DNA of 64,000 nt, taken from assembly GCA_905221605.1 (NCBI GenBank), contig CAJNDS010000137.1, forward strand, positions 153,834-217,833, in the 5' to 3' direction. Below, piece by piece: positions 17,686-27,344 of this stretch; within the stretch, counting starts at the first letter, position 1, and every line of letters starts with the position of its first letter. The translations under genes were made by a program, and so were the position numbers. Below the pieces are notes generated by a model, which was not told where the DNA came from, made no database searches, and was given only the letters and a program-made list of their open reading frames with translations. The stretch comes from Symbiodinium natans (lineage: Eukaryota > Sar > Dinophyceae > Suessiales > Symbiodiniaceae).

Positions 17686-19443
17686 ATGTTTCAAGCTCCA
17701 GACACCACCCTTCTGGCAGAAGTGAGCCAAGCGGCTTCCATTGGCGACGTGGCAGTGGTGGAAGCTTTCCTTCAACAGCCTCAAGATCCGGATCTCCCAG
17801 GGGACAGGGGTCTCACCTGTCTTTCTTGGGCTTCCCGAAGCTAACATCCTTTTTGGGAATTTTTTTTTAAATTTTTGTTTATATCAAAACCCTAGAGGAT
17901 ATCTTAAAAAGTACGCTTATTAAGGTTCTAAGGGGAGTATAGGAAGTGGCCAGTTGAGATCTGCAAAGCTGCTCTTCGAGGCGCGAGCGGATGTGAATAA
18001 GGGCGACGACCATGGCGTTGCACCTTTGCACCTGGCATCTGCTGAGGGCCAGAAGAAGCTTTGTGGTACTTTACTATAACTTTAGATCTTTAGCCTGTTT
18101 AGGTTTATCGGGTTTCTTAATTACGCAGCTAAAATTTTAATTTATAGCTACCCTCCTAAGTGCAGCCAAGGAAGGTGGTGCGATGGCTGCTGAAGCAGGG
18201 CGCTGACACGAGTGCTGCCACCGCGCATGGCGACACCGCCTTGCACTTTGCATGCGACATGGGCCAGCGGAGAATCGCGCGCATGCTGCTTGAGGCGGGT
18301 GCAGATGCCGAGCATGAGGAGTCCCGGGAAGGTGCAACTCCCTTGCATTGCGCATGCCTGTCAGGCCAGGTGAAAGTTGTGCAACTGCTGCTTGGAGCCG
18401 GCGCGAACGCAAACAAGCAGACGCAACGCGGCGCGACGCCCATACACTGGGCTTGTCACCATGGCCACGTGGAGGTGGCGCGCACGTTGATGGCAGCAGG
18501 TGCCAATGTCAACCATTGCAGCACCACCGGAGCAACGCCCGTCTACTGTGCTTGCGACGGGGGCCACGTGGAGTTGGTAAGGTTCTTGATCAAGGCTCGT
18601 GCTGACATTCACTGCATCACGGCGAACGGCATGACGCCGCTGTTTGTTTCAAGCTTTCTGGGGCATGAGGAGATTGTGCGCATGCTGGTGGCGGCAGGCG
18701 CGGACGTCGAACAGGTTACAGGTGGTCAGACGCCACTGTACATTGCCTGCATCAATGGGCATGTGGGCATCGTGACAGCTTTGCTAAAGGGGAGAAAAAA
18801 AGCTTCCAGAGGCAGGGGCCGGAAAGCCGCCCATGCCTCCCTCGAGTATGACTCTATGATCATGAGAGCTTTGCACCTGGCATGTGCCTGCAGACATGTG
18901 GAAGTGGTGCATCTTCTGCTCAGCACTGGAGTTGACGTGAACGGCATCGACACGCATGGCATGGCACTCTTGCATCATGCCTCCGCACTGGGGCACGCAG
19001 AAGTTGTTCGCCTTTTGCTTCAAGCTCAGGCTGCCGCCGATGTGGTAACGCCGGGCGGAACAAGGCCTTTGCAATTGGCCTGCCTCGCAGGTAACATGCA
19101 CACAGCAGAGCTGTTGATTCAGCACGGGGCCAGGATGGACCTGACAGACTCACAAGGGGTAACGCCACTCCTGGCTGCCTGCTACCTCCCACACGTCGAA
19201 ATCGTAAAGCTCTTGCTGGACCATGGGGCTCGCACCAACACACCGGCCGCAGATGGCACTTTGCCACTGCATGTGGTCTGTGGACATGGTCACGAAGAGC
19301 TGACCCTGGTACTCCTCCATGGGGGAGCAGAAATGGAGACGCCGATGCAGGACGGCAGAACAGCACTCGGCATTGCTCGCAGTCTTGGCCACTGGGGCGT
19401 TGTACGCTTGCTCATGGATGCTGGTGCTGTTGAAGCTTGGTAG
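17686..19443 (+). CDS. Ankyrin-repeat protein, 3 exons
   Basis: Exons 17686-17836, 17943-18054 and 18171-19443 (stop TAG) join in frame to a protein of 511 residues. About 13-14 ankyrin repeats run from residue ~10 (VSQAASIGDVAVVEAFLQQ) to the end (SLGHWGVVRLLMDAGA). Typical cores are GATPLHCACLSGQVKVVQLL and GMTPLFVSSFLGHEEIVRML. A basic loop (KGRKKASRGRGRKAAH) interrupts the array near the middle. No other domain, signal peptide or membrane segment is visible, so it is probably a cytosolic or nuclear scaffold; the partner is unknown. The start is the first ATG; TTTCAG at 17655-17660, 26 bp upstream, could be a spliced-leader acceptor. Both introns are GA-AG. Confidence 0.9.
17837..17942 (+). 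mobile_element. Introner-like element G (copy 3) = ankyrin intron 1
   Basis: The 106 bp intron begins GAAGCTAACATCC and ends GGGGAGTATAG, followed by GAAG: a 4 bp direct repeat GAAG flanks the rest. The right arm AAGGTTCTAAGGGGAGTATAG minus its first base is shared with the copies at 14258 and 51381; the left arm is its imperfect complement. Removing exactly these bases restores the ankyrin consensus WAS-RSG-QL. Borders are GA-AG with G after the acceptor. Confidence 0.8.
18055..18170 (+). other. Ankyrin intron 2 (GA-AG)
   Basis: 116 bp, starts GAAGCTTTG and ends GCAGCCAAG before G. Excision joins SAEGQ to KKVVRWLLKQ in frame inside an ankyrin repeat. Inverted-repeat arms are weak here (GGTACTTTACTATAAC against GGTAGCTATAAATTAA), so it may be an eroded element. 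Confidence 0.75.
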
Positions 19444-19451
19444 TGCAGCGG

Positions 19452-19704
19452 TGCCCTTTACCCCATTTTTTTGGTGAAGGGTTCCTCTATATAAAGTAAT
19501 CAACCCAAAAAAGAGAGGTGCTTTTTTTTTTTCATAAGATGGGGGTTTATGAAAATGGGTGCCCCAAAATAGACCCCCAAACAGTAGGATCCTGAAAAAT
19601 AAGGAGCCCAACAAGGTACCCCTAATATCGTAAACCCTAAACTAAACCCTAAAACCTAAACCACCCTTTGGGAGGGCACCAGAATATGGTACTGGGCTAC
19701 TAAG
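19452..19704 (+). mobile_element. Family B element split by family C and telomere repeat
   Basis: The B left part GTGCCCTTTACCCCATTTTT at 19452 and the B right end ATGGTACTGGGCTACTAAG at 19686-19704 are separated by a family C element (19558-19637) and CCCTAAA repeat. This looks like nested insertion. A short basic frame after the acceptor (RQPKRRRRMKGP, stop at 19749) may be coding or 3' UTR. Confidence 0.5.
19558..19637. mobile_element. Inverted-repeat element, family C (copy 3)
   Basis: Contains AATAGACCCCCAAACAGTAG, GGATCCTGAAAAATAAGGAG and AAGGTACCCC, matching 4046 and 57862. Confidence 0.6.
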
Positions 19705-19942
19705 GAAACGAGACAGCCAAAGAGGAGACGCCGAATGAAGGGCCCGTAGCACATGTCCTTGCTGCTTAGGGTTTAGGGTTCAGGGTTTCGGGTTTAGGGT
19801 TTAGGGTTTCGGGTCTAGGGTTCCCTTCTAATTAGCCAGTATATGCAGCAAATTTGTCTAAACAAGTTCTTACCATGGAGCATGGAGAGATAGAGCTACT
19901 GCGCTTCGCCGCCGCCTTCTCCAGCCATCATGTTGCATGCAG

Positions 19943-20013
19943 GGATGTGGGACGCTCATCCAGAAAAGTTGGCAACATGGGTGCTTCCCTCAAGAAGCGA
20001 TCCTTCTCTGAAG
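19943..20013 (+). CDS. Candidate exon
   Basis: After ATGCAG the frame reads MWDAHPEKLATWVLPSRSDP. An overlapping frame starting at 19854 (MEHGEIELLRFAAAFSSHH) is also plausible. CCCTACA/CCCTAAA variants follow for 140 bp. Confidence 0.4.
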
Positions 20014-20188
20014 TCCCTAAACCCTACACCCTACACCGAAAGACCCTACACCCTAAACCCTACACCCTACACCCTAAACCCTCAACCCTCAACCCGAAAC
20101 CCGAAACCCGAAACCCTGAACCCTGAACCCTGAACCCTAAACCCTAAACCCTAAACCCTAAACCCTAACCCTACCCAACTACCATGAG

Positions 20189-20273
20189 GCCTGCCATGCC
20201 CTGCATAACTTTGTTGCGATGCCTTCAGCATCCCTCACCTCGGATGTACATCTCTGCGCCCAGAATAGGATGG
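20189..20273 (+). CDS. Exon, unknown protein
   Basis: Reads ACHALHNFVAMPSASLTSDV then HLCAQNRM. It is directly followed by G/GTTTAGGGTTTAGGG. Upstream is a clean (CCCTAAA)n tract. It is one of the clearest islands flanked by inverted telomere repeat. Confidence 0.6.
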
Positions 20274-20564
20274 GTTTAGGGTTTAGGGTTTCAAGGTGTT
20301 TGGGGTTTGGGGTTTGGGGTTGGCTGCAAGAGATTAGAGCAGAACGCTAGAGCTGCGTCTTAAAGAACTACTTCCACTCGGCACCCCGTAGATGCCGGGA
20401 GATCGCCCGAGGGCTGCCACCAGGTATACGATGCAGTCGCACAGCATGCCGTAAGCGCTGCCGTAACCCTAAGGGTTTAGGGTGTAGGGTTTATGCTCCC
20501 TAAACCCTAAACGCTAAACCCTAAACCCTAATCCTGTGACAACTTGGGGTCGCCGACTGCTCAG

Positions 20565-20649
20565 GTTCTACGCGCGCAGCTTGCTTCAACTGCTCGAGAA
20601 AAGAAGCTCGCGGTCATCTGATGCCAAGCTGGCACGCACGATATTTAGG
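20565..20649 (+). CDS. Exon, unknown protein
   Basis: After GCTCAG the frame reads FYARSLLQLLEKRSSRSSDA then KLARTIF and meets GTTTAGGG. The frame is also open upstream (TTWGRRLLR), so the acceptor could be earlier. Upstream CCCTAAA, downstream TTTAGGG. Confidence 0.6.
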
Positions 20650-20670
20650 GTTTAGGGTTTAGGGTTATAG

Positions 20671-20772
20671 GGTCGGAAGAGTTACTAATTTTGTTTCCTT
20701 AAGGGTCCCTTTATCATTATACTACAATAACCCCCCAAAAAACCCTATTCAGGCCCCTATGTTACCCAGACC
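20671..20772. mobile_element. Inverted-repeat element, family E (copy 3)
   Basis: Starts GGGTCGGAAGAGTTACTAA and ends TATGTTACCCAGACCC; central CCCCAAAAAACCCTATTC. Shares its left arm with 49650 and 57297. Confidence 0.55.
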
Positions 20773-21179
20773 CCTCGGAGGATCCAAAAAGTAGAGCCCC
20801 CAAAATAGTACCCCATACTACTACTGTTGGGTCATTTTTTAGGAGCCCTTACGGCCGGTCCTGTCAGGGGTCTGGGTATATGATCCAACACGGCTTTCGC
20901 TTGATTTTGTCTGGTGTTGGCGGGGTCCAAGCAACTATCACAAAGCTTGTTTTCCATTGGTCCATGGATGTCCATGGCACAGGGTTTAGGGTTTAGGGTT
21001 TGGGGGTTATAGGGTTCGGGGTTTAGGCTTTAGGGTTCACTTCCAGGCATGTGCCAGGCTCCTGGCTCGAAAAGGGTTTATAGGGCGATATTATAGGGTC
21101 TCTTGCCGTCTGTTCCGTAGTGCCGGGAGAACTGCCATTTCCTTGAACCCTGCAAAGCCCCAAGACCACAAAACCCTAA

Positions 21180-21475
21180 ACCCTAGACACCCTAATCCCT
21201 GAAGCGCATCCGTTGCTGGCTCTGTTGCTCATCGTTGCGTCAGCTTCCGACCTACCGTACCTCCGTGCGCAGCTGAGTGCAACTTCCAGAACCTTACGCT
21301 TGCCAGTTCCTTGAAAAGGGTTGTCATTGATGGAGACATGATGGCATAATAGCTCAACTGCGACGGTATCTCTGCGACTTTCAACTTGATTCATGAGCAC
21401 TGACAAAACCAATGTTTCGGGCACCGTAACTCGAACAAGCCCCTCCTTAAACGGGCTGTTCTGACATGACTCAAC
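21180..21475 (-). CDS. Candidate minus-strand exon
   Basis: A 95-codon open frame on the minus strand (EGLVRVTVPETLVLSVLMNQ, TVAVELLCHHVSINDNPFQG, RKVLEVALSCARRYGRSE). It begins after GGGTTGAG on the minus strand and runs into GTGTCTAGGGTTTAG. Protein-like, longer than most islands; no family recognised. Confidence 0.4.
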
Positions 21476-21909
21476 CCTAAACTCCAAACGCTATATGTGG
21501 CCTGAGTGTCAGCTAGGCTGGTGGCAAAAGAAGCAAGCCAAACGCCACAAACCCCATAGACCATAAAGCCTTAAACTCTAAACCCTGAACCCCAAGCCCC
21601 ATTAACCGACCTCAAACCCCAAACCCGAAACCCTACACCGTAAACCCTTTTAGAAACCCTATAAACCCCAAACCCGAAAACCCAAACCCCCAAACCCTAA
21701 AACCCAAACCCCGAACCCCGAACCCCAAACCCCGAACCCCGAACCCCAAAACCCCAAACCCCAAGACCCCAAACCCCAAACCCCTCGCTTTCGCCTTCCG
21801 CAAATCGGGACGGGCGATGACAACCCCGGAGGGCAAAACCCAGGGAAAACTGCGACATCCGCCCGGAATAGGGTTTAGGGTAAGGCTTGTAGGGCGTAGG
21901 GTTTAGGGC

Positions 21910-22066
21910 AAACGAGAGACAGAGAGAGAGAGAGAGAGAGAGACAGAGGAAAGGAGAGAGAGAGAGGGAGAAGGAAGGAAGGAAGGAAGAGACAGGAAGA
22001 GAGGGAGAGAGTGGGGGAGAGAGAGAGGGAGGGAGAGAGAACGGGGGGGGGGAGCGGGGGCAGGGG
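21910..22066. repeat. Purine-rich GA microsatellite
   Basis: (GA)n, GGGA and GGAA runs over ~155 bp. Open frames over it are low-complexity artefacts. Confidence 0.8.
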
Positions 22067-22120
22067 GAGTGAAGGACTCCACATGCCCTAAACTCTGAAC
22101 CCTAAACCCTAACCGCCAAG

Positions 22121-22226
22121 GTGCTTCATGACGCGGGCTTTCCTCTTCACAGCGCTTGCCGCAACTTGGGCTGTCCAAAGGGAAGGGCCCCTCTTACTAA
22201 GAGAGCTTCGGTTTTTCCTGATGTAA
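22121..22226 (+). CDS. Candidate terminal exon
   Basis: After GCCAAG the frame reads CFMTRAFLFTALAATWAVQR then EGPLLLRELRFFLM and TAA. The hydrophobic start could be a membrane segment. A second frame ends at GAT/GTAAAA, an alternative donor. Confidence 0.45.
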
Positions 22227-22918
22227 AACAAAATGGGGTTTGGGGTTTAGGGTTTAGGGTTTAGGGTTTAGGGTTTAGGGTTTAGGGTTTAGGGTTTAGG
22301 GCAGGAAAGGCACGTCAGAGAGACTTGGGGGGCAAAAAGGGCTTCCTGCCACAGACAGCAAGGGTTTGTGGGGCGCACCAAGCCCGTTGCACAAAGGGTT
22401 GAGGCTTGCTGCATGGGTAAAACTGTGTTCAGAGGGTGTGCAATCGATGTTACATGCTTCCATACCTCATGTCTTGTTCGAAGACTACTGAACCCTAAAC
22501 CCTAAACCCTGGAATTTCTAGAGGGCTCACGAGATCAGTCGAAGCGGGCAGCGGTGCGGAGGCCTAAACAGATTCAGGGTGCAGGGATTTAGGGCTTCAG
22601 GATTTAGGCTTCACACCCTAAGGGCCCATGTACCTTAATAGGAAATAGCTGGGCCTTAAAATACTTGGGTTTAGGGTTTAGGGTTTAGGGTTTAGGGTTT
22701 AGTTTTTAGTTTCAGGATTCGGCATGGCATTTGGGCTGTATGGGGTGGAGGTCGAGGCGGGTGTACCATAGTTGGCAATTGGAGTTGTAAGCCATTGCAA
22801 GCCACATGGCGTTTGGGGCAATTCGCCATAAACGCACTAGAACTAAACCCTAAACCCCAAAACCCAAAACCCCAAACCCTAAACCCCAGAACCCGAGGTC
22901 TCATGAACCTTGCCACAG

Positions 22919-23014
22919 CCTGTCGTCTGGAGTTGAGGCCCTTGGTGCTTGGGCCACATCGAGGAATGCCACGGCCGCATGTTCAGAGGAGGAGGTGGCA
23001 GTGCAGCAACTTTC
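22919..23014 (+). CDS. Exon, unknown protein
   Basis: Between CCACAG and GTGTTTAGGG. The preferred frame reads LSSGVEALGAWATSRNATAA then CSEEEVAVQQLS. The donor is again supplied by the edge of the telomere tract. Confidence 0.55.
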
Positions 23015-23579
23015 GTGTTTAGGGTTTAGGGCTTAGGGTTTAGGGGTTAGGGGTTAGGGTTTAGGGCCTAGGGCTTTACACAAGCCGTTTTGGTTCAACA
23101 AGTTTTTCTGGATGCTTCAAAACAAGTAAACCCTAAACCCTAAACCCTTGGATCAGCATGCCGGGCATGGAGGGTCCGAGCGTGCGCTCAAACCCTGCGT
23201 GAACCCGTACAGACCCCATGTGAGTTGAACCCTACCCCAACCCCCCCCCCCCCCCAAACAAAAAAAAAAAAAAAAAACTATTTATATATAATATTAAATA
23301 GAAACCATGAAGAACAAAGAAAAACAATCCTTTCAAAGGTGGGGGCTCTCTTGCAGATGAATCCGACGGTGCCCTTGGCTCAGGTGGGTTTGGGATTTAT
23401 AGGATGTTGGGGTTGAAGCAGCTTCCAGGCTCAGAAGGGTGTAGGGCTCTAGTCTAGAGGGTTTGGAGTTGAGGTGTCCATCCCTTCTTTTGATCCAATG
23501 AGACCCTCAGCCCTACGCTCACGCCCCACCCTTTTGTAGGATACAGGTAGTTGCACCAACCTATAGTCACACAATGTCA

Positions 23580-23650
23580 CCATGTCACACACACACACAC
23601 CCACGCACGCACGCACGCACGCACGCACACGCACACGCGCACGCACACAT
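23580..23650. repeat. (CA)n/(CGCA)n microsatellite
   Basis: CA repeats followed by about six CGCA units. Confidence 0.8.
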
Positions 23651-23884
23651 AATATGCGCCACTGCACACACAAAGGGCCCTGGTTGGGATTGGCACGACG
23701 TGCCAACACGTCGGGCACTTTTCATGCTAAGGCTACCTTGAACTTGTAAGCATCACAGCAAAACTGGAAGAAGGCGTGGGGAGACATGGAGACAGCTGAG
23801 CAACATACCCTGAACTTGCAAGCCAAAGTGCCTCGGCTTAGGGTTTAGGGCAGACATCGCCCAAAAATCTCGGTGCCCTGTCAG

Positions 23885-24058
23885 AACCTGAGCATCCTGG
23901 ATTTCCTGGAAGAGTTGACCCGCGCTTCTGTGCCCAACGAGCTTACTGCGCTGCGGCGTCGCTTCGTCGAGTACTACAGGGAGGCTGGCTCTGAGATCAC
24001 GCGGAGCGCCCGCCAGATGCAACCATCTGGCCTCAGGGATGTTCAGGCTTTGTTCACG
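23885..24058 (+). CDS. Exon, unknown protein (58 codons)
   Basis: From CTGTCAG to TTCACG/GTTTAGGG, whole codons at both ends. Reads NLSILDFLEELTRASVPNEL, TALRRRFVEYYREAGSEITR and SARQMQPSGLRDVQALFT. Strong helical, charged coding character. The donor is the first GT of a TTTAGGG tract. The frame is also open upstream to another AG at 23853. Confidence 0.75.
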
Positions 24059-24548
24059 GTTTAGGGTTTAGGGGTTAGGGTTTAGGGTTTAGGGTTTAGG
24101 GTTTTTAGGGTTAAGGGTTTCGGGTCCAGGCAAACGCGGTGTAGGCTTGAGGGTCTTGAGTTCGCGGGGGTTGATGCGCAGGCAGGCTTCCAATAGCAGG
24201 GCCCTCCCAGGCCCTTTACAAGCCATGAGTTCTCTTTTCAAGACCAGAACCCCCAAACCCTAAACGCTCTCATCATAGACCCGTGCTTGTGAGGTCCCGT
24301 TGGTGGGAACCCATGTTAAGGTTCAAGGATTAGGGATAAATAGGGATTCGGGATTAGGGTTTAGGGTTTGGATCGCGGGAAGGCTCTGCTGTCAGGTTGC
24401 CGGCAGCCGTGCTCAACAAAGGGTTTCTCCCAGCTACCTCGTCCGAGACAGGGTTCCAAAAAGGTTTAGGGCAACAAGGGTTCAGGGTTTACCCAAACCC
24501 TAAACCCTAAACCCTAAACCCTAAAGGGCTGTGCCAGCCTTGTCTCAG

Positions 24549-24644
24549 GCACCCACTGACCTAGGGCAAGTGGTTGACTGCGTGCCATTCCTCAAGCAGC
24601 CTGCACTGCTCTGGGCAACAAGGGAGGAGAAGTGGCTGGACGCA
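24549..24644 (+). CDS. Exon, unknown protein (32 codons)
   Basis: From TCTCAG/G to GACGCA/GTAGGGGTTTAGGG, phase 0 at both ends like the exon at 23885, so the two can be joined directly. Reads APTDLGQVVDCVPFLKQPAL then LWATREEKWLDA. The intron between them starts (TTTAGGG)n and ends (CCCTAAA)n. Confidence 0.7.
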
Positions 24645-25284
24645 GTAGGGGTTTAGGGTTTAGGGCTTAGGGTTTAGGGTTAAGGGGTGGAAAGCCTAAG
24701 CCCCAAACCCTTAAACCCTAAGCCCTAGACCTTCGAACATTATGAACCCTCAGCCCCCCCCCCCCCCCCCCCACCGCACGTAGGCCCTTAGGCCCGTATC
24801 GAGGGGTGTCTATGTTATGAGGGGCTGAAGAAGCCGAAAAAATCAGCTTGAACCCGGTTTAGGGTTGAGGGTTTAGGCTGCAGCGTGGAAGAGGGACCTG
24901 AACGGACCCGAAGCCCCAAAGCTCTGCAAGCGCGACAACCCTGAGCCACGCACCGGCCACACTTCCTCAAACCTCGACACGCACACACACGCACACACAC
25001 TCACATAAGGGATTCGCAGTAAACCCTGAAGCCTATAAACCCTAAACCGTCCAACCCGATCATTGAGCAACAAGGTATGGGCCTTAAACTGCAAGCCCGG
25101 AGTCGACACCCTAAACTCTGTCGAGGCCCTGTTAGGGCTTCGGAAAACCTAAACCAACAATCCCTTGAAGAAGAAAGAAGCATGAGGCCGTACACCTGTT
25201 CACAACCTCAGAGTCAGAGAAGTTTGCCTTCTGTCAGTCTCATCCTGAAACCCAGACTGGGCCATCAGTTTTACAAGGCTTCGG

Positions 25285-25353
25285 TTCCCTATTAGACGCC
25301 CCTTCAGACCAAAAAGGGCACCCTGTTTATTCCTAGGTTACTCTTGGGTCACC
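25285..25353. mobile_element. Family D element, right part
   Basis: Holds CCAAAAAGGGCACCCTGTTT and CCTAGGTTACTCTTGGGTC, the right half of family D (compare 58243). A further D right end (CCTAGGTTACTCTTGTGTCG) lies at 25416-25435 just before the next exon. Confidence 0.55.
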
Positions 25354-25437
25354 CTAAACCCTAAACCCTAAACCCTAAACCCTAAACCCTAAACCCTTTC
25401 ATAACACTTGCCATTCCTAGGTTACTCTTGTGTCGAG

Positions 25438-25520
25438 TATCTTGTCTGGAGAGAGAAGCTCCCAATGGTAAGGCATGAGGCGCTAGAGCTCTGGGCAGAG
25501 TCCGAAGAGTTCGAGGAAGG
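25438..25520 (+). CDS. Exon, unknown protein
   Basis: After GTGTCGAG, itself the end of a D-type arm, the frame reads YLVWREKLPMVRHEALELWA then ESEEFEE and meets GTTTAGGG. Its donor is again the telomere tract. It is the likely next exon after 24549. Confidence 0.65.
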
Positions 25521-25658
25521 GTTTAGGGTTTAGGGTTTAGGGTTTGGGGGTTTAGGGTTTAGGGTTTAGGGTTTAGGGTTTAGGGTTTAGGGTTTGGGGT
25601 TTGGGGTTTAGGGTTTAGGGTTTAGGGTTTAGGGTTTAGGGTTTAGGGTTTAGGGTTC
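25519..25658 (+). repeat. Telomere-type (TTTAGGG)n tract
   Basis: About 19 units with two TTTGGGG variants. It starts at the exon border. Confidence 0.9.
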
Positions 25659-25999
25659 GAAGAAGGGCAGGGTTGGGGAGGGTTTGGGGCAAGAGGAGGG
25701 TTTAAGGGGTTGAGGGGTAAGAGGAGGGTTTAGATGGTTGAGGGGCGTGTAGCAGGTTTAGAGGGTTAAGTGGGAGGGTTGAGAGTGTGGAGGGTTTTGA
25801 GGGCTTAGGGGTTTGCAGGTTTTTTAGGGGGTTTAGGGGGTTTTGCGTAGCGCAGGCCTGGTGCAGAAAGGTTTTTCTTCGCCCCGAGATTTGCCGATGG
25901 TTTTCATGTTGAGTAGAGTACAGGCCACTGTTTCTCTGGGATGTGCCCCGTTTGTTCAGGCCATTTTGCGCTCACCCCTTAGCGCTCACCCTGAACCTT

Positions 26000-26118
26000 A
26001 CATTCCTGAGTACCCGAGAAATAAACAGGACCAGAACATGGAGTACTACGGCTGCGCACGGGACGAGATCCCGCTCCCACGTCCCAGCTTGCACGCCGCC
26101 TGGGATGCAATCCACTAC
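26000..26118 (+). CDS. Candidate exon
   Basis: The frame reads AHPEPYIPEYPRNKQDQNME, YYGCARDEIPLPRP and SLHAAWDAIHY. Downstream a second frame takes over (EEANDYLRRHMSDDPGEP), which suggests either a short intron around 26118-26125 or a one-base error. Confidence 0.45.
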
Positions 26119-26474
26119 AGAAGAAGCGAACGACTATCTGAGACGCCATATGTCGGACGATCCCGGAGAGCCACGTATTTCCTGTCTTCGCATTTGTCTG
26201 AGTATGAAGACGTGCATGTAAAAGGGTTTAGGGTTTAGAGTTTAGGGTTTAGGGTTTGGGGGAAGCTGGAAGGCTGAGTTGACGGTTCAGAGGCCTTTGA
26301 GCTCAAAACAGCCTTGAAAACCGAGCAGCCTCAACCCCAAACCCTTCAAATGGCTTCAAAAATCATGGGTTTCCCTACTACCCCTCTACACCACCCCCCC
26401 TCTAGGTTCCCCCGTATAGACGGGGGCATTAGCGGAACCCATGAAATCATTTAATCCCAAAGGATGCCCTTCAG

Positions 26475-26597
26475 CCAGCCCAGGCGCTCCGCCTGGGCCT
26501 GGTGCAGGAGTTCCGGAAGACGGGAAGCCCCACCGGAGGCGCGGCACGCGCAGCTCGGAGTCATGGTCCTGTTGGGGCCTTCTCAAGGGATGCATAA
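26475..26597 (+). CDS. Candidate terminal exon
   Basis: After CTTCAG: PAQALRLGLVQEFRKTGSPT then GGAARAARSHGPVGAFSRDA and TAA. A GC-rich, arginine-rich tail typical of a C-terminus. Confidence 0.5.
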   Translation, partial: PAQALRLGLVQEFRKTGSPTGGAARAARSHGPVGAFSRDA

Positions 26598-26670
26598 ACG
26601 CCATACCTGGCTACTGTTCTTTCAGATGTAGCGACGTGGCTGAATCTACATAATCACCTGTATTGTCACT

Positions 26671-26926
26671 TTATGGCCCCTTACAGACAATAGAGCTCGA
26701 ACAAAAGCTGCCCAATCTGTTACGTGTCGTTGTAACAGGAGGGCGCAGTGTTCCAGCAATCTGGTGCAAGTCGGGCGTCCGGGATTTTCAAGTGTTCAGA
26801 TACCAAGGTTCCTTGACCCATTTATGGGCCTTGCGAACATATGCAGGAGAGCTACTACGTAGAGAATTCTTCTTTGTGAGGAAGCCTCGGATGCTTCGTA
26901 GTGCCCTCATTCTCCGTTTTCTTTAG
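26671..26926 (+). CDS. Open frame, doubtful
   Basis: 85 codons (IELEQKLPNLLRVVVTGGRS, GSLTHLWALRTYAGELLRRE), ending TAG just before GTGAGGATCC. It is in a non-repetitive stretch. No family recognised; base composition is more even than in the strong exons. Confidence 0.3.
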
Positions 26927-27344
26927 GTGAGGATCCCTTCTGAGTTCTGAACCTCAAGCAGACCTGGATAAGGGCCTGCTTGTGATTGCTGGCTAGGAGC
27001 AAGCCATCTCAATCAATCTACACAAATCTGAGCCTGAAACCCTAAACCCTAAACCCTAAACCCGAAACCCTAAACCCTAAACCCGAAACCCTAGCCGCAA
27101 ACGCTGGAGGGCTGTGGCCGGCCACCGGTAGCCGCCCGCAGCTGTCTCTGCTGCAGAGCGAGGGTCATGACTGCAGGACGATTGAGTTCGGGGAAATTTC
27201 GGGGTTTCTAGGGGCTCTAGTCTTCGGGATGGCTGTTCTCGGGGAGACGGGGGATAGGTTAGATAGAGGGCTTCGAAACAAAGTTGGGAACTCAAATGTG
27301 TGTTTTGAAAGCATGGCTATTGGTTGTGAGGTTCTTGTCTGCAG

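Noticed and set aside
18137-18443. Minus-strand frames over the ankyrin gene
   Set aside because: Antisense shadows of a strongly patterned ankyrin array.
21633-21836. Open frames rich in GFRV, GLGF or NPKP
   Set aside because: These are translations of TTTAGGG/CCCTAAA variants and occur wherever the repeat lacks stops in one frame; they are not proteins.
23225-23300. Proline/lysine frame as a gene start
   Set aside because: It comes from a C-run next to an A-run. A possible nine-codon exon at 23357-23383 (MNPTVPLAQ between TGCAG and GTGGGT) is too short to support.
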